A stretch of DNA of 64,000 bases, from positions 9,734,001 through 9,798,000 of the forward strand of contig NC_061126.1 of assembly GCF_905220365.1 (NCBI RefSeq), read 5' to 3'. The position numbers and the translations under genes are program-made. The stretch's first letter is position 1; each line of letters begins with the position of its first letter. Below are positions 44,800-58,920 of this stretch, in pieces. A model generated the notes under the pieces. It did no database searches, was not told the origin of the DNA, and saw nothing but the letters and a program-made list of their open reading frames with translations. This stretch comes from Vanessa cardui (Eukaryota; Arthropoda; Insecta; Lepidoptera; Nymphalidae).

Positions 44800-45180
44800 G
44801 GTAAGAGTAATAACGCTAATATTGGCTCCGTGTCTCTATATGGATATAATGAATAGGACGACGATAACCGACGCGCGAATACCGTCGCGTAACCGGAATA
44901 CCATTAGGACGACCAGCTTATTAACTCTCTCCTTTAATTAAATTATTAGAAATCTCGAACCGAGCTAATTAACGAAGAATTCCAACATTTCAGTCCACCT
45001 ATCGGGTATTAATTAAAATTGACAAAGCCGCGGGCATACGAGCGCTTACCAAATATCGCCTCTATTAATGAAATGATCACTCGAAACTAATTAAATTATG
45101 GAGGTAATGGTGCATGCATGTGATACCGGTCGAGAGAATTCGGACTAGTGCATGTAACACCTGCGATGCTTTGGCTTTTT
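44800..45180. promoter_or_regulatory. Island with several TAATTA-type sites
   Basis: tttaattaaattattag, gagctaattaacg, gtattaattaaaattgac, aactaattaaattatggag, with gccgcgggcatacgagcgct between them. A cluster of Antp/paired-type homeodomain cores. Confidence 0.33.
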
Positions 45181-45256
45181 GACGAATATATTTTATTTTA
45201 ATCCAACACATCGATTGAGAGACGCTAATCATTGGCCATACTTAAAGACAATATTC

Positions 45257-45430
45257 CAATCAAATCAATGTGCTTTATTCAAGTAGAGTTTTACAAGTAC
45301 TTTTGAATTGTCATTTAACAACTATATTAAGTAAAGCTACCACCGGTTCGGAAAGAAGATTCTACCGAGAAGAACTGGCAAGAAATGGTTAAATAATAGC
45401 AGTTACTCTTTTTCAACATTTAAAAAATCA
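45257..45430 (-). repeat. LINE 3'-end repeat
   Basis: The longest and best-kept copy here: TTGAAAAAGAGTAACT, TTCTCGGTAGAATCTTC, TCCGAACCGGTGGTAGCTT, TTCAAAAGTACTTGTAAAA and a tail with TTGATTTGATTG, read in minus sense. Confidence 0.7.
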
Positions 45431-46797
45431 GTCGTCTTAATCTGCCTACCTAGAAGTCAACAGGTATTAATTACATGCAATGCATATAATGTGTCAAAAG
45501 ATTAATTCATTTTAAGATTTTATTCATACGTAATATTCATAAAGGATGCATTCTCGTGGTCTGTCAAAGGCTTTTTTAATAAAAAACATCTAAATAATAC
45601 ATTAAATTTGCCACGACGTGGACATGAAAGTGTCGTAACGGTGTAAAAGGCACGGCCAGTCTAGGCGCAGCTACATTAAAATGAGTAATTATAATAAAGC
45701 TGATATGTCCTCATAATTAACTAAGCCTGATGAAGAGTGCTGTGACGAGAGAAAGTTACAAAAAAGCGGTTAAAGCGCTGTTTATTACACAGTATTGAAT
45801 TTTTTTTTATTACTATTTAATATTTATCTGTTCATTGATAACATTGATGACCTAATGTTTTAATGCTTAAAGCTAGCAGATTATTAATCAACTACAAAAA
45901 TAGGAAATAAGTATTTTATGAAAATAATATTAATCGACAGCAGACATAATGTATAAAAAAATGCAAATTAATATTTCATTAATAGTTAATACTTTAAAAA
46001 AAATTACTGAATGCAAAACTCAAAACAATATCGAAACAGATTTGTGTTTCAAGCGCTGCAGCGCTGTTTAGATTGTACTCGCAGCAGCACTAGCGCTAAT
46101 TAGACGGAGTGACAACCCACTCCTGCCATAAAGCGCTGCAGATTTATCGCCACAGATTATTTATATTATGTTTATTAGGCCCTACCCTGCGCACCCTCAC
46201 AGCTTGTCTACTAATTGAATTGCTTGGATTTTTGTATATATGGTTACACCTGAAGAATTATTTCGATGTACGTTATGTTATGAGTACAATAAATACAGTA
46301 ATTACTTTCCTAGTCTAATTAGTACTCCCAAAGTTAAAAATAATTTTATATAAGTATTAAACTTCTACTATTCATTTTAATTATTATAATATAAAATAAT
46401 TAAGCAAATGTACAAGTAAATACATAAATTAAGTAATTATTTAACGTGAATCAAATTTTAAAAATGTTCAAAGCTAAAAATGTATTCACATCTACAAAGA
46501 ATATTTTTCATGTGTAATTTCAAAAACATTCTTCCAAACCTAATAGAAAAAGAACTACTTATATCATTGTCGGTCTTTTTCTATTTTCAGCGTCCTATTT
46601 CCAAAGCTTTAACAAGCTGCCTTCATTATAAAGAAGTCAATTACGCGTGAACCAAACGACACGTGTACATTGTAATTACATAGCATATCATTAATCATTG
46701 ACCAGAAGAACTAGTTATTTTGGCAATGGCTACGTCTTTGATAAACAGCTTCTCCCGCACGCCACGGTGATAAATTGACAACCGAAATATTATAACA

Positions 46798-47045
46798 TTC
46801 CGAGATGGCCAAGTGGATAGATCATATGCGTAATTCGCGTCTTCAAATTCGTACACACAGCACTTATTTTCATGTGTATAATTTCATATCGTGAAATATA
46901 AATATGTGTTCATGAGTTCAATCACGTGTAACTTGTACGTGTTGCATAAAAATCCGTCACACGTCTACTAGTGGAGCAGAGCAGCGTGGTCGAATATACC
47001 AAGATTCTTCTACTTTAGATTAGACGAAATCTTTGTACTTTAATG
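46798..47045 (+). repeat. Degenerate SINE relative
   Basis: It begins gagatggccaagtgg (box A-like) and contains the downstream core gagcagcgtggtcgaata, matching the Metulj-like body, but box B and the middle are decayed. It lies head to head with the better copy at 47.2-47.5 kb. Confidence 0.55.
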
Positions 47046-47152
47046 AACGTTTGCGGGCAGTTATTTTTTCTTGGCAACATTCATCTGTTTCCTATGAGTA
47101 TGCTTAGGTATAGACCTGATATAGGTAATAACAGTTATAGTATGTATCTTTA

Positions 47153-47461
47153 AAAGTAAATAAAAGAAACAGCCTGTAAATTTCCCACTGCTAGGCTAAG
47201 GCCTCCTCTTCCATTAAGGAGAGGTTTTGGAACATATTCCACCACGCTGTTCCAATGCGGGTTGGTGGAATGCACGTGTGGCAGAATTTCGATGAAATTA
47301 GACACATGCAGGTTTCCTCACGATGTTTTTCTTCACCGTTGAGCACGCGATGAATTATAAACACAAATTAGGTACATATAATAGTGTTGCTTGCCTGGGT
47401 TTGAAACCGAAATCATCGGTTAAGATGCACGCGTTCTAACCACTGGGCCATCTTAGCTCTC
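47153..47461 (-). repeat. tRNA-derived SINE (Metulj-like)
   Basis: Same family and 5' variant (AGAGCTAAGATGGCCCAG) as the copy at 5.8 kb. Flanked by gtatgtatcttta (47140-47152) and gtatgtatcctta (47462-47474), a 13-base duplication with one change. Confidence 0.88.
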
Positions 47462-47689
47462 GTATGTATCCTTATTCTAATTTATTTATTTCATCATCGT
47501 AGACTACGAAGAAGCAAAAACTAAACGTATCATCATAACATTAATAATTTTAGCCTTTCGTAAAATATACAAGTGATGATAACTTAAATATATCACAGAA
47601 ACACGAGTAACATAAGTTAACATCAGATACAATATACCACGAACAAATAAAGCAAAATGAGTAGCAGTGTCACTACGGAAATCGCGACA

Positions 47690-47930
47690 CTACCAAAGAA
47701 TATTTAGAATTTACTTCGCAGTAGCCATGTTTAAATCGCAGCCATGCTCTTATCCACGGACACCGCTATCCGATGTTGTATCTTTCGTTGATTTGTTGCC
47801 TTGGCTGTACAGTGTGTTCTGAAGCTAATTAATTTTAATTGGATCGCAATGCATCTATTGTATACCCGACTTTTGACCCCCGAGCTCTGGACGCATCGTA
47901 ATTTCAACTCGTTATGTTGCTCGTATTTCA
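47690..47930. other. Mixed-composition stretch with overlapping ORFs
   Basis: ORFs on both strands (66 and 96 codons) overlap and lack domains. Contains ttgacccccgagctctgg. No gene supported. Confidence 0.2.
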
Positions 47931-48088
47931 AATTAGTCTTATTCGAAATAAGCTCATATAAAATACCTAGATTTTCTCGAATATTGAAAGGTACAAACTT
48001 ATATGTATTAAATTATTTAACGGATAAGCTCTTATTACGTTTGACGCGAGTATTCTTTTGTAGAAGTTTAGTAGACCTATCACTCGGA

Positions 48089-48096
48089 TGACGTCA
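48089..48096. promoter_or_regulatory. Perfect CRE palindrome TGACGTCA
   Basis: Context ctcggatgacgtcataat, at the right edge of a mixed-composition stretch (47700-48100). Confidence 0.28.
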
Positions 48097-48529
48097 TAAT
48101 ACAATACAATGCAGTAAATGATATCAGTAATCGTGCGACTTTGAATAAGCTTGCTCCTAATCCGTGCATTATGCCGCATTCAGGGCTGCCACATGCAATA
48201 CATTCACACTTGCAACAAATGCTATAATTTTCCGCTCGTGTGCCTCTGCTTAAAGTTGATTCGTAATTAAAATAAAAATGTCAGATTAATAGAATTAAAA
48301 AATACTGATATCATTACTTATTATTAACTTTTAACTCGTTATTCGTTAAAAATACATATAATTATTCAAATTATATTCGTAACTTTACAATTTACCGTCT
48401 AATGAAAACAATATGTTCATATACCTCTTATACTTGTCATATTTATTGCGACGTACTCATTTCCAGCCGGTTATTATGTCTAACTTGACAGTACTCGCTG
48501 GAGGCAATGTTATAAAAAAAAATCGGGCA

Positions 48530-48700
48530 AACATTTTCTGTACTTGTTTAATCTCATGAGCAGGCGGCTAATTGTGCGCGGCAGTGACGATGACAGTCGG
48601 CAACCGGGGAGGGGAGGGCACGTGACCCGTCACTCGCAGGGAAATTAAAACATTCCGTTATTATTTTCAATTCGTTACCCGCTTACGACTGCGGCGGCCT
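48530..48700. promoter_or_regulatory. GC-rich island with CACGTG
   Basis: caggcggctaattgtgcgcg, accggggaggggagggca and gggcacgtgacccgtc (CACGTG E-box). No ORF. Confidence 0.3.
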
Positions 48701-49539
48701 ATTCTGATGTTTTCGAATATTATAAAGTAGACTAAAAAACATATTCTATCGACGAGCAATATCGCTCGAACGAGCTCTCTATGAGAAGTGGCATTTAAAA
48801 AGCTGAATGAAATTTATCGTTTTATTTATTGAAATATCTGTAAAATAGTAAATTTATATTGAATGCAATTCAATATTAAAAAAGGGTTACGTTACATTGG
48901 AATAAAACAAATGAAAACTAAAGAACAATCATAAATTTAATACTTATCCAATTTCGCCTCTAATAGACAATGATATCTGGACGGGGATAGTATCAAAGTA
49001 ATATTGGCGACCGTCGTTGGCGTAGAAATTTTAATAATTAAAAATCACCCCACCTACATAGGGAACACACTGCACATTACGCTATAACACTTTTAATTAA
49101 AAATTCTTATGACTAACTAGTTTTGTTATTCTTTTTAAAAGTGTTATTATGGGATATAAAAAGAGACGGATATAAGGCTTTTAGTTTAAATGAGGCATGA
49201 CCGTTACAAAAACGTGCATCGATTACCCTCGGTATAGTCATATTGTAGCCTAGGCGTAGCCATAGCCTCAGTACAGTGTGTACATTAACAAAATATCATA
49301 GACAATAATTAACAAGTTCGATTCGATCTGATATTAAATGTCATGCATATATACAGAAACCGCATTATTTCATTAACATGTCTGCCAAGTTTATTCGATG
49401 CACTTCACATATTACGCCGGCGATTTAATAATGGAATAGAAGTCTGCATTGAACAAACAAACTATTTTTAATTTCCGCTTCATTTAAACGTGCGTTGAAC
49501 GATATAGAAAAAATAGCAAACATTCATAGCGAATCCAAT

Positions 49540-49700
49540 AGGCTAATCGGGAGTTATTAAGCCCCTCGGTTCGTCCCACCTGATCGCCTCCCGGCTATAA
49601 TAGAAATACCAGGGTCTTATTATTAAAATTGCTGCTAAATTGCTCCCCGCTCTCCCCTTGAATTTCGTAGGTCGAAGATGAGTTATTGACTTTATATACT
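49540..49700. promoter_or_regulatory. GC-richer island
   Basis: taggctaatcgggagttatt, cacctgatcgcctcccggc and gctccccgctctcccctt. CACCTG is a Snail/E-protein-type site. Confidence 0.27.
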
Positions 49701-50099
49701 ATTGCTAACATTGTCTTTGAGAGACTATTGTAACAAAGAAATATATTGATCATTATTTTGTTTTAACCTAACATGTTACTTCCCTTACCAGCTAAGGGGT
49801 TCATATTTCATCATTATTTTTTTTGTGAGTCCAGTTGCAATATTTATTGGCGATTCTACTGGATCTAATTAAGAACTGAAATGAATAAACATTTTAATTA
49901 GTAATTAAACTGAAACATTTTTATGTTGTAGAGTAACTAGAGAAAAAGAAAAAAATGCTTTATTTGAATTTCAACATATATTGCGCGATAAAGAAAAATC
50001 AACGACAACATTATGTATGTATTATTGTATAGTAAACATTAGTTTCGAATTATTCGAAGCTAATTCAAAGGCGTAACCTTATACAAATGTGCATTAGAT

Positions 50100-50290
50100 T
50101 ATGTGTCTGAGGTAACTCAATCAGTGGCAGTCAGTGGTATTATAATAACAGCGGTATTGTTGGCTCGGTTCTGGGACATTAATTAGGTAAGTACGTCGAA
50201 CACGTCAGTCGGTGCGCTAATTAATTGAGCGTATTATTGGTGCAGCGCCTGGTCGGTGCGGTTTCAACAATAACAAGTTATGTATGTCTG
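50100..50290. promoter_or_regulatory. Island with TAATTA sites
   Basis: gacattaattaggtaagtac and gcgctaattaattgagcg lie 50 bases apart, with cgcctggtcggtgcggtttc after them. The GTAAGT in the first is on the strand opposite to LMO. Confidence 0.3.
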
Positions 50291-50299
50291 ATCATTTCC

Positions 50300-53200
50300 A
50301 TTGTTTTTATAAGTTTAGTTTTGCGCTTAGAATAACGCTCTGTGATATAATTGATAATATAATTAGGTTTGAGGATAAAAATACGCTATTATAACTATCC
50401 GCCTGTTTTCATTTCCAATACATGTTATTGAGTTTATTTTCTTGTGAGCAAACCACAATTTATCATCTAGAGTTCAGGACAATTCTAGGAAAAACATAAC
50501 CGAATCATTCATTCATAAATTCAAACTATGATTTATGAATGCTGACTAACTTCGTATTTACAGAACGTGAAATACATTTTTTTTTTATTCATAAGGAAAA
50601 CTTAAAACGTCGTAAGCGCTTATTACAAATGTATTCAATTATTGTTATTTATAAATTAAGCGTAGATGCGACTCCGTCATCGCAATGTTTATAATTTAAT
50701 TTGTAAGAAAGTGTCATTAAGTAAGTGCCAACATACCAGTTAATAATTATGTATTTAAATAAAAGTAAAATATTAACATGCTCACATGCTCGTATCTAAT
50801 ATGTGTGGACCAAAGAACCACAGATACACATAGAATTTAAAAATTATTAAAATTTTACGTTTTGCGTTTTATTAATCGCTAAATTTATCTTTGACAAAGT
50901 TCTAACTGAATACAAAACGATAATGTCGCAAAATGATTTCTCAGCACCCCTTTTGTATTACGAACATGCTGAGCGATGCGTGAACGCATAGTACGTACAA
51001 TTATATCAGACACGACCCTTGTGCCAACTATTGAACGACGACGATACTACGTCAAAAAACTTTACGCACATTTGAACAACGACTACTACTATTTACGAAG
51101 CTTAAAATCGATCAGACCCTGCGCCAACGCATCACAAAAACAAGATTTTTGTATACTTATGAGATTTATAATTCAATTTGTAAAAATATTTTACTTTTAA
51201 TTGACAGCGACTTTCGATTCTTATTAATTTATACAGGTAAATACTGCATTATCATTCAAATATGTTCTTTCCTTCACTAATGAATAACTAACACGTTTGT
51301 CCACTTAAACTAGAAAGGCTTCAGAAACCTAAGCAATACAAGTTATATAAGAGAGGCTCAAAGCATATTTGCATGCAACATTAAAAAACTTCTTTTTTTT
51401 TTATTTATGTTAAACAACTTTTTATATTTTAATGAGACAAATAAAAGTCAACGATGAATTTGCATATTTAATTTATTTATTTGCACCATACAATCTTGAA
51501 ACTTGACAAAATAATTTTTGACTAGTGTATTTTTCTTAATTAATTTCTTTCATAGGCTTAAAATTATTCAGCCTAAACGGAAACTACTTTCTCACTAGCT
51601 ACTCTGTAATTTTGTTAGGATAATATTTAGACTGCATTAAAATTATAAATAGCTTTTATTGAAAAATATGTTATGACTTATGACATTTAATAATAATTAA
51701 TCGTAGCGAATTGATACGTCTTGATACTCTATTAGTGTTAGGGATTGGTTTGTGACTGATTAATTGAGTGCATAACATGACGCGTCTAATCACACTGTAA
51801 AGCTGATATCGATGTTAGCTGTCTATAGCGTATCGTTTTTAATACCTATACAGAAGTTATAGCTCAGAAACTTGACATATACAAAACGGTACCAACATCC
51901 GTTAAGGATTTCCAAAATAATTTTAACACTATAGCATATTTTAGTGTGTTAGAAATTTTGTAGGTGATACTATTCATGCGTCTGTGGGAATTATTGAGTA
52001 TGAAAAAACATAATATGATTAAGTTAATTAATGTCAACCATAAGATTAAATATCAACAATTTTAAGAGGACCTGTATTAAATTATTTTTGCTGTAATAAT
52101 AATAAGTAATTTTAGTATAATTTAAAGATTTTACTTATTAAAAACAAAGTATGTATATTATTGCAGCTTATTGTATTTTCCAATTGTGTTCAGATCGCAC
52201 TTCCATCTCTTCCAAGCTGAATGAACTACGCTGTAAGATACTAGAGTGTCTTAAGAATTGTGTAAAATTAGAATGTATTTATTTCTTATTTCATTATAAA
52301 CTAATGCCCCGTTTACTTATATCTAATTTTGAGTTATTTTTTGAATCCTTTAAAATTTACGTAGCCAAAAGTTCTGAATGGCTCCATTCAAAATTACTTT
52401 TAACCAAATTTAATCAATAAAAACAAACAAATATCCCAAAACATATTATTGTAAACTGGTTTGTTTTTTTTTTTTTTTTAATAACAACATAGTAATGCTA
52501 CGCAACGCAACGCACATTGCGTTATATGTAATAACGAATTATGAATTCCTTAATTACCCATTTATTGCGTAAATAAATTAATAAACATGTCTATATACGG
52601 CAGTTGTATTGTTCATAAACATAATATAATAGATTAAGTGTTTAAAAATGATATATGTTTACATCGACGCCATTTGTATAAATTCCAACGAAAAAATGTA
52701 TAGGTTTTTCATCGTCTACCTTCATGAGAGAATTCAATCCATAAACTATAAAGCATATGCCCCCACAATCAAACATATGGCCCTCATATCAATCGACCAG
52801 GTCGTGACAATCTGTATAATTATAATTAAAACCCAAACACTCACAATATTGGATCAATGACGGTCGTTTGATTGAATCGATGCGTGCTGGCTGCCCTCGG
52901 TATGTTAAGCGTTCGAACGCGGCAATTAGTTACAAATTTAATTTGATTTCCTGTAATTAAAATTTAATTTTCCTTCTATAACACTGTTATAGCTCAGATG
53001 TTTTAATCAAAATTTCATAAATCAATACTTTCAATCGAATCCAATCTGCCAAGATCTACTATAAATAAGTAATACTCCGACCAAATTGTTTAACTTTTAA
53101 ATTCGTGAATAAAAACTTATGAAACAACATCACATCACCAATAGATAATATCGTGAGGTGCGACCTCTTCGCCCGTAACAAAACTAAACATAAAAAAGTT

Positions 53201-56010
53201 AATTATTGATTTAGTAAAATAGGGTACGGATATCATAGCAAGACAGTAATAGAATAAGTGCACGCATTGTGTTTCGTTATCGACGTCTACGTGTTACTGC
53301 TCAAGACTAACATTTTGATTTAATTGAGTTTTTAACGATTTGTTATAATACTACAACTATTTGCTATATATTTAGCTCCTTTAAAACTGCCCGTGACTAG
53401 TTTCAATATCTATTGAGATTTATACTTATCCATATCATAAAAAGAATATTATTACCATCAAGATTTTTTTTATTAATAAGAGATTGATCACTGTTGATTT
53501 TTTTTACATCTACAAACTCTACAAAGTTTAAGATAATATGTTATGCTATTAATATATCGAGAACATTCGCCAAGTCAATTTAATATAATAAACAGTACTG
53601 TTTGTCTCCTGTCAGGAATTTAGAAATTTCACAATGACATATATCCGTATATAGTTTTTACATGATTCCGAAAAATGTATATATTGTATAACAATTAAAA
53701 ATAATATTAATGAAGAGTTATCTATACGTCGTTAAAAATAAAGTAATTACCAAGATATGATTTATGGGCAACAGCGTTAGAGATGTAAAAAGTTGCAGTT
53801 TCAATACTGGCACCTTGGGGTAAACAGGAATATGAGTATAATTCCTTAACACGGTGAAATGCAACAGTTCTTAAAAAAAAGGTATGCCACACGCGTGGAT
53901 CTATTAATATCCGTTTCGATATTATTTTAATGTTAAACGAATATAGTGCTATATTGCTATTCGAGCCTAAGTCTAAACAATGTGTTTAATAAAATTAACA
54001 AACATAAAATATGTCATCGTGAACACACGATTTTAAATACAACTGAGTTATACACACATTATTGTATTCTGTTTATTGCATACTCCATTTTCAAATATGT
54101 TATTTAATGTTTATATACTTTAATAAGCCGACTGAAATAATTGGAGAAATGTTGATATGAAATATTAATTTAGCAGTTATTGGAAATCTGAAATTAAATT
54201 TCCGGCGAATATTTAGTAACGCTCTATTGTACTAGTGTTTATGCAAATTTCAAACTAATAAAACCATCGGTATTTATAACTTTTGATATTAAGAATCGAA
54301 CGGTTTTAAATTAATTCTTAGAATAAGTGCCACTTATGCCTTGGCTATGTAAAAAAAAAGTTATAATTCGAAATTTAAATGTTTACTGTTATGGTCGAGA
54401 TTATTTCATTAATTATGTCACGGTGAGCTATTGTTCTAATCTAGATCAAACAAGTTACTTATTTCAATACAACTGACTTATTAATAATACATTACATTAT
54501 GTAACACTTACAAGTATTACATTATTATTTTTAATAATAATAATAAAAATCAAAACTTCATAAGCATATTGTTAATTCAATTAGAATTAACAACATTGAA
54601 TATGTTATGTTACTTGTAAATAATAGGGTACTCCAGCAAGACAGCCCAAGTTCTGGAGTTGCGCATCCAGTTTCAAAGGGGGTTTCTGATAAGTGGATTA
54701 ATTACGTGGATGATCTTCCACCTAAATTAGTCTAACAACCGTATTCTATTACACGTGCTACTTCACTTTGTAAAGACTATATAATACGCGATTATATAGC
54801 AACATTAACAGTGTTACCTACAATTTAAATATTCTGGTTTACACTTATATGACTATACATTTTAAGGGTTAAATACTGTTAAGAATATCTCAGATTTATT
54901 AAGGCTTACATTAGTATGGAACAATAAATATATTAAGGCTCATTAAGATATTTTTATCTAAAACTCCGGATAAACCCAGTGGAAGTCAATGGGTATTTTA
55001 AAAAATAGTTATTAAAGGTAACTTAATTAAAGCATATGAAGCCAGCCTTACATCTGAAGTGTCTCTGGTCATTTATGACTGGACCTGAGTTTGTGTACAA
55101 ATTTGCGCTTAAATGTAATATCATGCTCAGGCTAACTGATAGTCTTCATAACGGACGAAGTCGGTGAGAAAGACTTAATAACCTTAAAAGTAACATCAGG
55201 AAAACAGATAAACGTTACATTAGAATCTGAACGGTCTTTTTATACGCTAACCAAAAAAAAAAACATTCTTTTAAAATGTTATATATGCATAACATTATAA
55301 AGACTACTCTCACAAAATAGTATTATATTTAGTAAAATAGAAAGGTAACGTTTCAATAATAAAGAAAACTAAATCTCATTAAAACAAGCTTATAGATAGT
55401 TATAAATAGCAGCTGAGTAAACAAGACTTACGCAGCTGTATTTTGTAATTTCCCAGCAAATATTGAGTTATAGAAGGAACACATTCGTGGTCAATTGGTC
55501 GGAAAATATAGGGACCGTTGACAAAACAGGGTAAATATCTCAAACCGGTCGCTTTAAATATCTAAATTTCACGTGAATTAACTCAATAGACTTGGGGTGT
55601 CAATTTAAAACAAATGCAAGTACTGATGCTTAAATGATGATGCTTAAAACTCATCTCCAAAAATCGTTTCAAATATAATGATTTATTTATAAACAGTACG
55701 TTAAGCAAGTGATTATGTATATACTTTTGTCACACGCATAAATTAGTTCTAAGCGAATAATAAAGCCATGAACAATCATTATAATTCACACACTAATTTA
55801 CCTCGCAAATGAATATCTAATTTTTAATCTATATCCAATTAATATAATGCAAATTTAATGAGGCAGCACAAAACATTCCAGGTTGTATTCTATTACCAAA
55901 TCACAATAGCAACACGATCTAAATTGGCTACTAAATATTCAAAACCAATACTCCGTACGAAACATACACGGGTAATTCCACAATGGCGGGCTAATTCAAT
56001 TTGAATCACA
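50300..56010. other. AT-rich desert segment
   Basis: Small chance ORFs (74, 89 and 70 codons) with low-complexity AT-driven proteins. No repeat family recognised, no GC island. Confidence 0.45.
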
Positions 56011-56019
56011 CACAATATT

Positions 56020-56160
56020 CTATTAATCGTGACGGACAGGTGTAATCAAGCAGCGTGCTTATTGCCCGCATTGTTCTGATCGGCGTGTGACGATGACGCC
56101 TCTGAAACTGACTCCCACGTAACATGTATCGTATTGACCACTGTCGATGCCCCGTATTTA
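56020..56160. promoter_or_regulatory. GC-richer island
   Basis: gacggacaggtgtaatcaag (CAGGTG beside TAATCA), ttctgatcggcgtgtgacg and atgacgcctctgaaactgac. No ORF. Confidence 0.27.
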
Positions 56161-57019
56161 CTTTGTAATAATCCTATGTCAAAATGTAAATTAATACGCA
56201 GACAATATGTAATACGTTACTCTATTCTAAAGATTGAATCGAGGATGCTGACTACCGATGTCTGCATCTAACAGCGTACATTTAGGTAAATATAGATTCA
56301 TTAAAATCAATTCAGTAACCTTCAATGTGTTATAATTAAAACGATAATATGCTACATTAGTAGTATAATAGTATTTATATATTCCAAATTGAACTATGAA
56401 TAGATATGTATTTTGTAAACTAATAATTAAGAGATATTAATTTCTATAGTCATTTAATTTGATAAAGATATGTGTTAGATTTTTTTTTGAAATATAAAAA
56501 AATACTTGGACAATAAATAGACAAAAAGAGAATAATTTTAATATGAACATTTTTGTTTATTTAATCAACAATATAGCAACGTAATTACACAACATGAAGC
56601 AATGTAAGCGGCTACCTCAGCAACAGCTGTCACAAACACCACTAATGAATAAATAATCCAAACAAACAGATAACAAGAGATGCCAATTAAACAATACACT
56701 AATTAATTCCAAACATTGGTGTAGTGGACTTAATTAGAGTAGGCATCATTATTAAACGCACACTGCACACGGCGGTATACCGGCGAAACAATGGATGGCT
56801 GATATTAATAACTGTTACACCGTTATTCAATTAAGCAAAAGTGTGAATACCGAAATATTACGATACATATATTAGAATAAAACTAACCTCGTACAAGCTC
56901 CATTTTTATTAACATAACCAACAAAAAATGTAAAAAGCGAATCTAGTATCAATAAATAGTAAGCCCGTTACACGTAATACAAACCTATTAGGTCATATTT
57001 ACGACAATCTAATAAAAGA

Positions 57020-57330
57020 AGCAGCCACACTATATCAAAAGCGGCTTTTTTAATATCAGAGGCGAGAGCCAGCCGCACTGTCCCACGAAACATTTTCCAT
57101 TAATAAAACGCGAAAAAGGAATATTACATATGAAAAAGACATATATCCGTATCGCCGGACCCGCCGCTATCTCCTCGGAAGGTAATAACTTCTTTACAAG
57201 TCCAAAGTCCGAGGGATTGAAAAGCAATTTCAGCACACCCCCGCCCTAGAGCGGGGCCGGACTCACCATATTTCTTTTTCGCCGCTACTGTAATTCGCCT
57301 TTGATTTAATCTCGAGAAACAAATCTTAGA
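57020..57330. promoter_or_regulatory. Island with overlapping ORFs
   Basis: gcgagagccagccgcactg, tcgccggacccgccgctatc, cgccctagagcggggccgga. A 68-codon minus ORF has no domain. Right of it, 57333-57605 holds a 90-codon plus ORF, also unassigned. Confidence 0.25.
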
Positions 57331-58089
57331 ATGTGAAACTAGCGATAGGCATCAGTAAAACTAGTTTAGCTGATTGGATTCCATCCCGCTACGAGCCCGA
57401 CTGTTCTTACAATTTGAATTGGTCACTGCACAAACTCCGCTATTTGTTTGATTTCGTTAAAAGATTGCATTTCTTATTTTCTCCGTCGAGATTTTGTCTG
57501 AACGTCAGTATTACGGAATCTAACCCTTGTAAAAGGTTCTTAAATAAAAGAAACGGCCAGATACTTCACTCGCTCGACAACATGTCCTTTTACATATTTT
57601 CATAATTTTATTAATATGAAAAATTGTAATCGGAAACAAATCAGATAACATTTATATAAAAGAAATCAAAGCATAAAAACATCGTAGCTATAATTCGTTT
57701 TTAAATGAAGGAATCAACTCGCTGTACTTCAGGCAAATGTATTGCTATGTAAACAATGTTCCGCGTCTGGTAATTAAATTATCAAGAACGAACGCATCGA
57801 AAAATCAATTGAAATAAATCACTGGACCTATATACATATCGAGTGTCGACGGCTCAATTTGTAACGTATCAGTAAACTGGATAGAAACGTAACTTTAGCT
57901 AGTTTATCCATGGTTGGCGAAGCGTCTCGTAATATCACGTTACTAGCCACGATACTATCCTAACCGCAAAATATACTTTACACAACCATTGTGTGGTATT
58001 ATTTTATTGATATCGCTATTAAAATTATATATTTCGAAGTATAAAAACAAAAATGATTAAGAGAACAGAAGTGCGAAGAACATCAGAAA

Positions 58090-58200
58090 TAAAAAAAATG
58101 TATGTAAACCCTACTCAATTTGAGTTGAGACGCTCTCATCCGACCGTCCGGCCGCAGATTGCTATCGTCTAAACTGTTCCGAGCGCCTTATTTATATAAT
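58090..58200. promoter_or_regulatory. Short GC-richer island
   Basis: tcatccgaccgtccggccgc and tgttccgagcgcct. It also has the small palindrome ctcaatttgagttgag. Confidence 0.22.
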
Positions 58201-58739
58201 CTAACTATTTGTGAGGGACAAGCACCCCTTATTATGCTATTCCTTTTGCTTTGGTTTTTATAAAGAACTACTAAAAAATCTGGTTACATATTAGGGATCT
58301 GAGTTTCATCACAATTTGACTGCGAATAGTTTATTTTCAATACGTATATGGTATTGTAAAAATGTTTAGTTAGTTATAAAATAAGCTTTAATTCATGAAT
58401 GTAAAATAATTCGGGGGAAGGACGTGAGGCAGGCTGAAACAACGCTCGCGCGTCCCACAGCCATTTTCTGGGCGAACGAAACTGTATTGAATACAATTCT
58501 AATAGAAAACACTTCTATAATGCTCGCTAATATGCAACTTTCGGAAATTGAATTGATTGCAAAAAATAAATATGAATAACATTTTTGACTTAGATTAATA
58601 AGCAACTACTGATTTTAAATCTCAAACATAATACATAATAACATGTTTATAATTCTGTTTTTTGTTAACCATAATAAATATGTTACCTTTTTCTTCAGAC
58701 AATCAATATTCAACTAAGGATTATTAATAGAAATACTCT

Positions 58740-58920
58740 GTATAAGTATGCGTTAAACAAATGCTACCATTGTGGAGGGTCCCCGGGCCGCGATCGGGCC
58801 ATTTACTACTGTTTTCAATTTGTCGGTCGCGACCATACATCAGTTGCGGCACGCAGCGGAAACACCGCCCCAACTTTAATACACTTACGTTTGACATTTT
58901 TCCGCCCATTATGCATTCTT
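58740..58920. promoter_or_regulatory. GC-rich island
   Basis: gagggtccccgggccgcgat, tcggtcgcgaccatac (TCGGTCGCGACC near-palindrome) and ggcacgcagcggaaacacc. ORFs on both strands (108 and 61 codons) overlap it and lack domains. Confidence 0.28.

Noticed and set aside
13100..57605. Shared SLADWI string in the ORFs at 13.1 and 57.3 kb
   Set aside because: Only six residues are shared, the DNA around them differs, and neither ORF is supported as coding.
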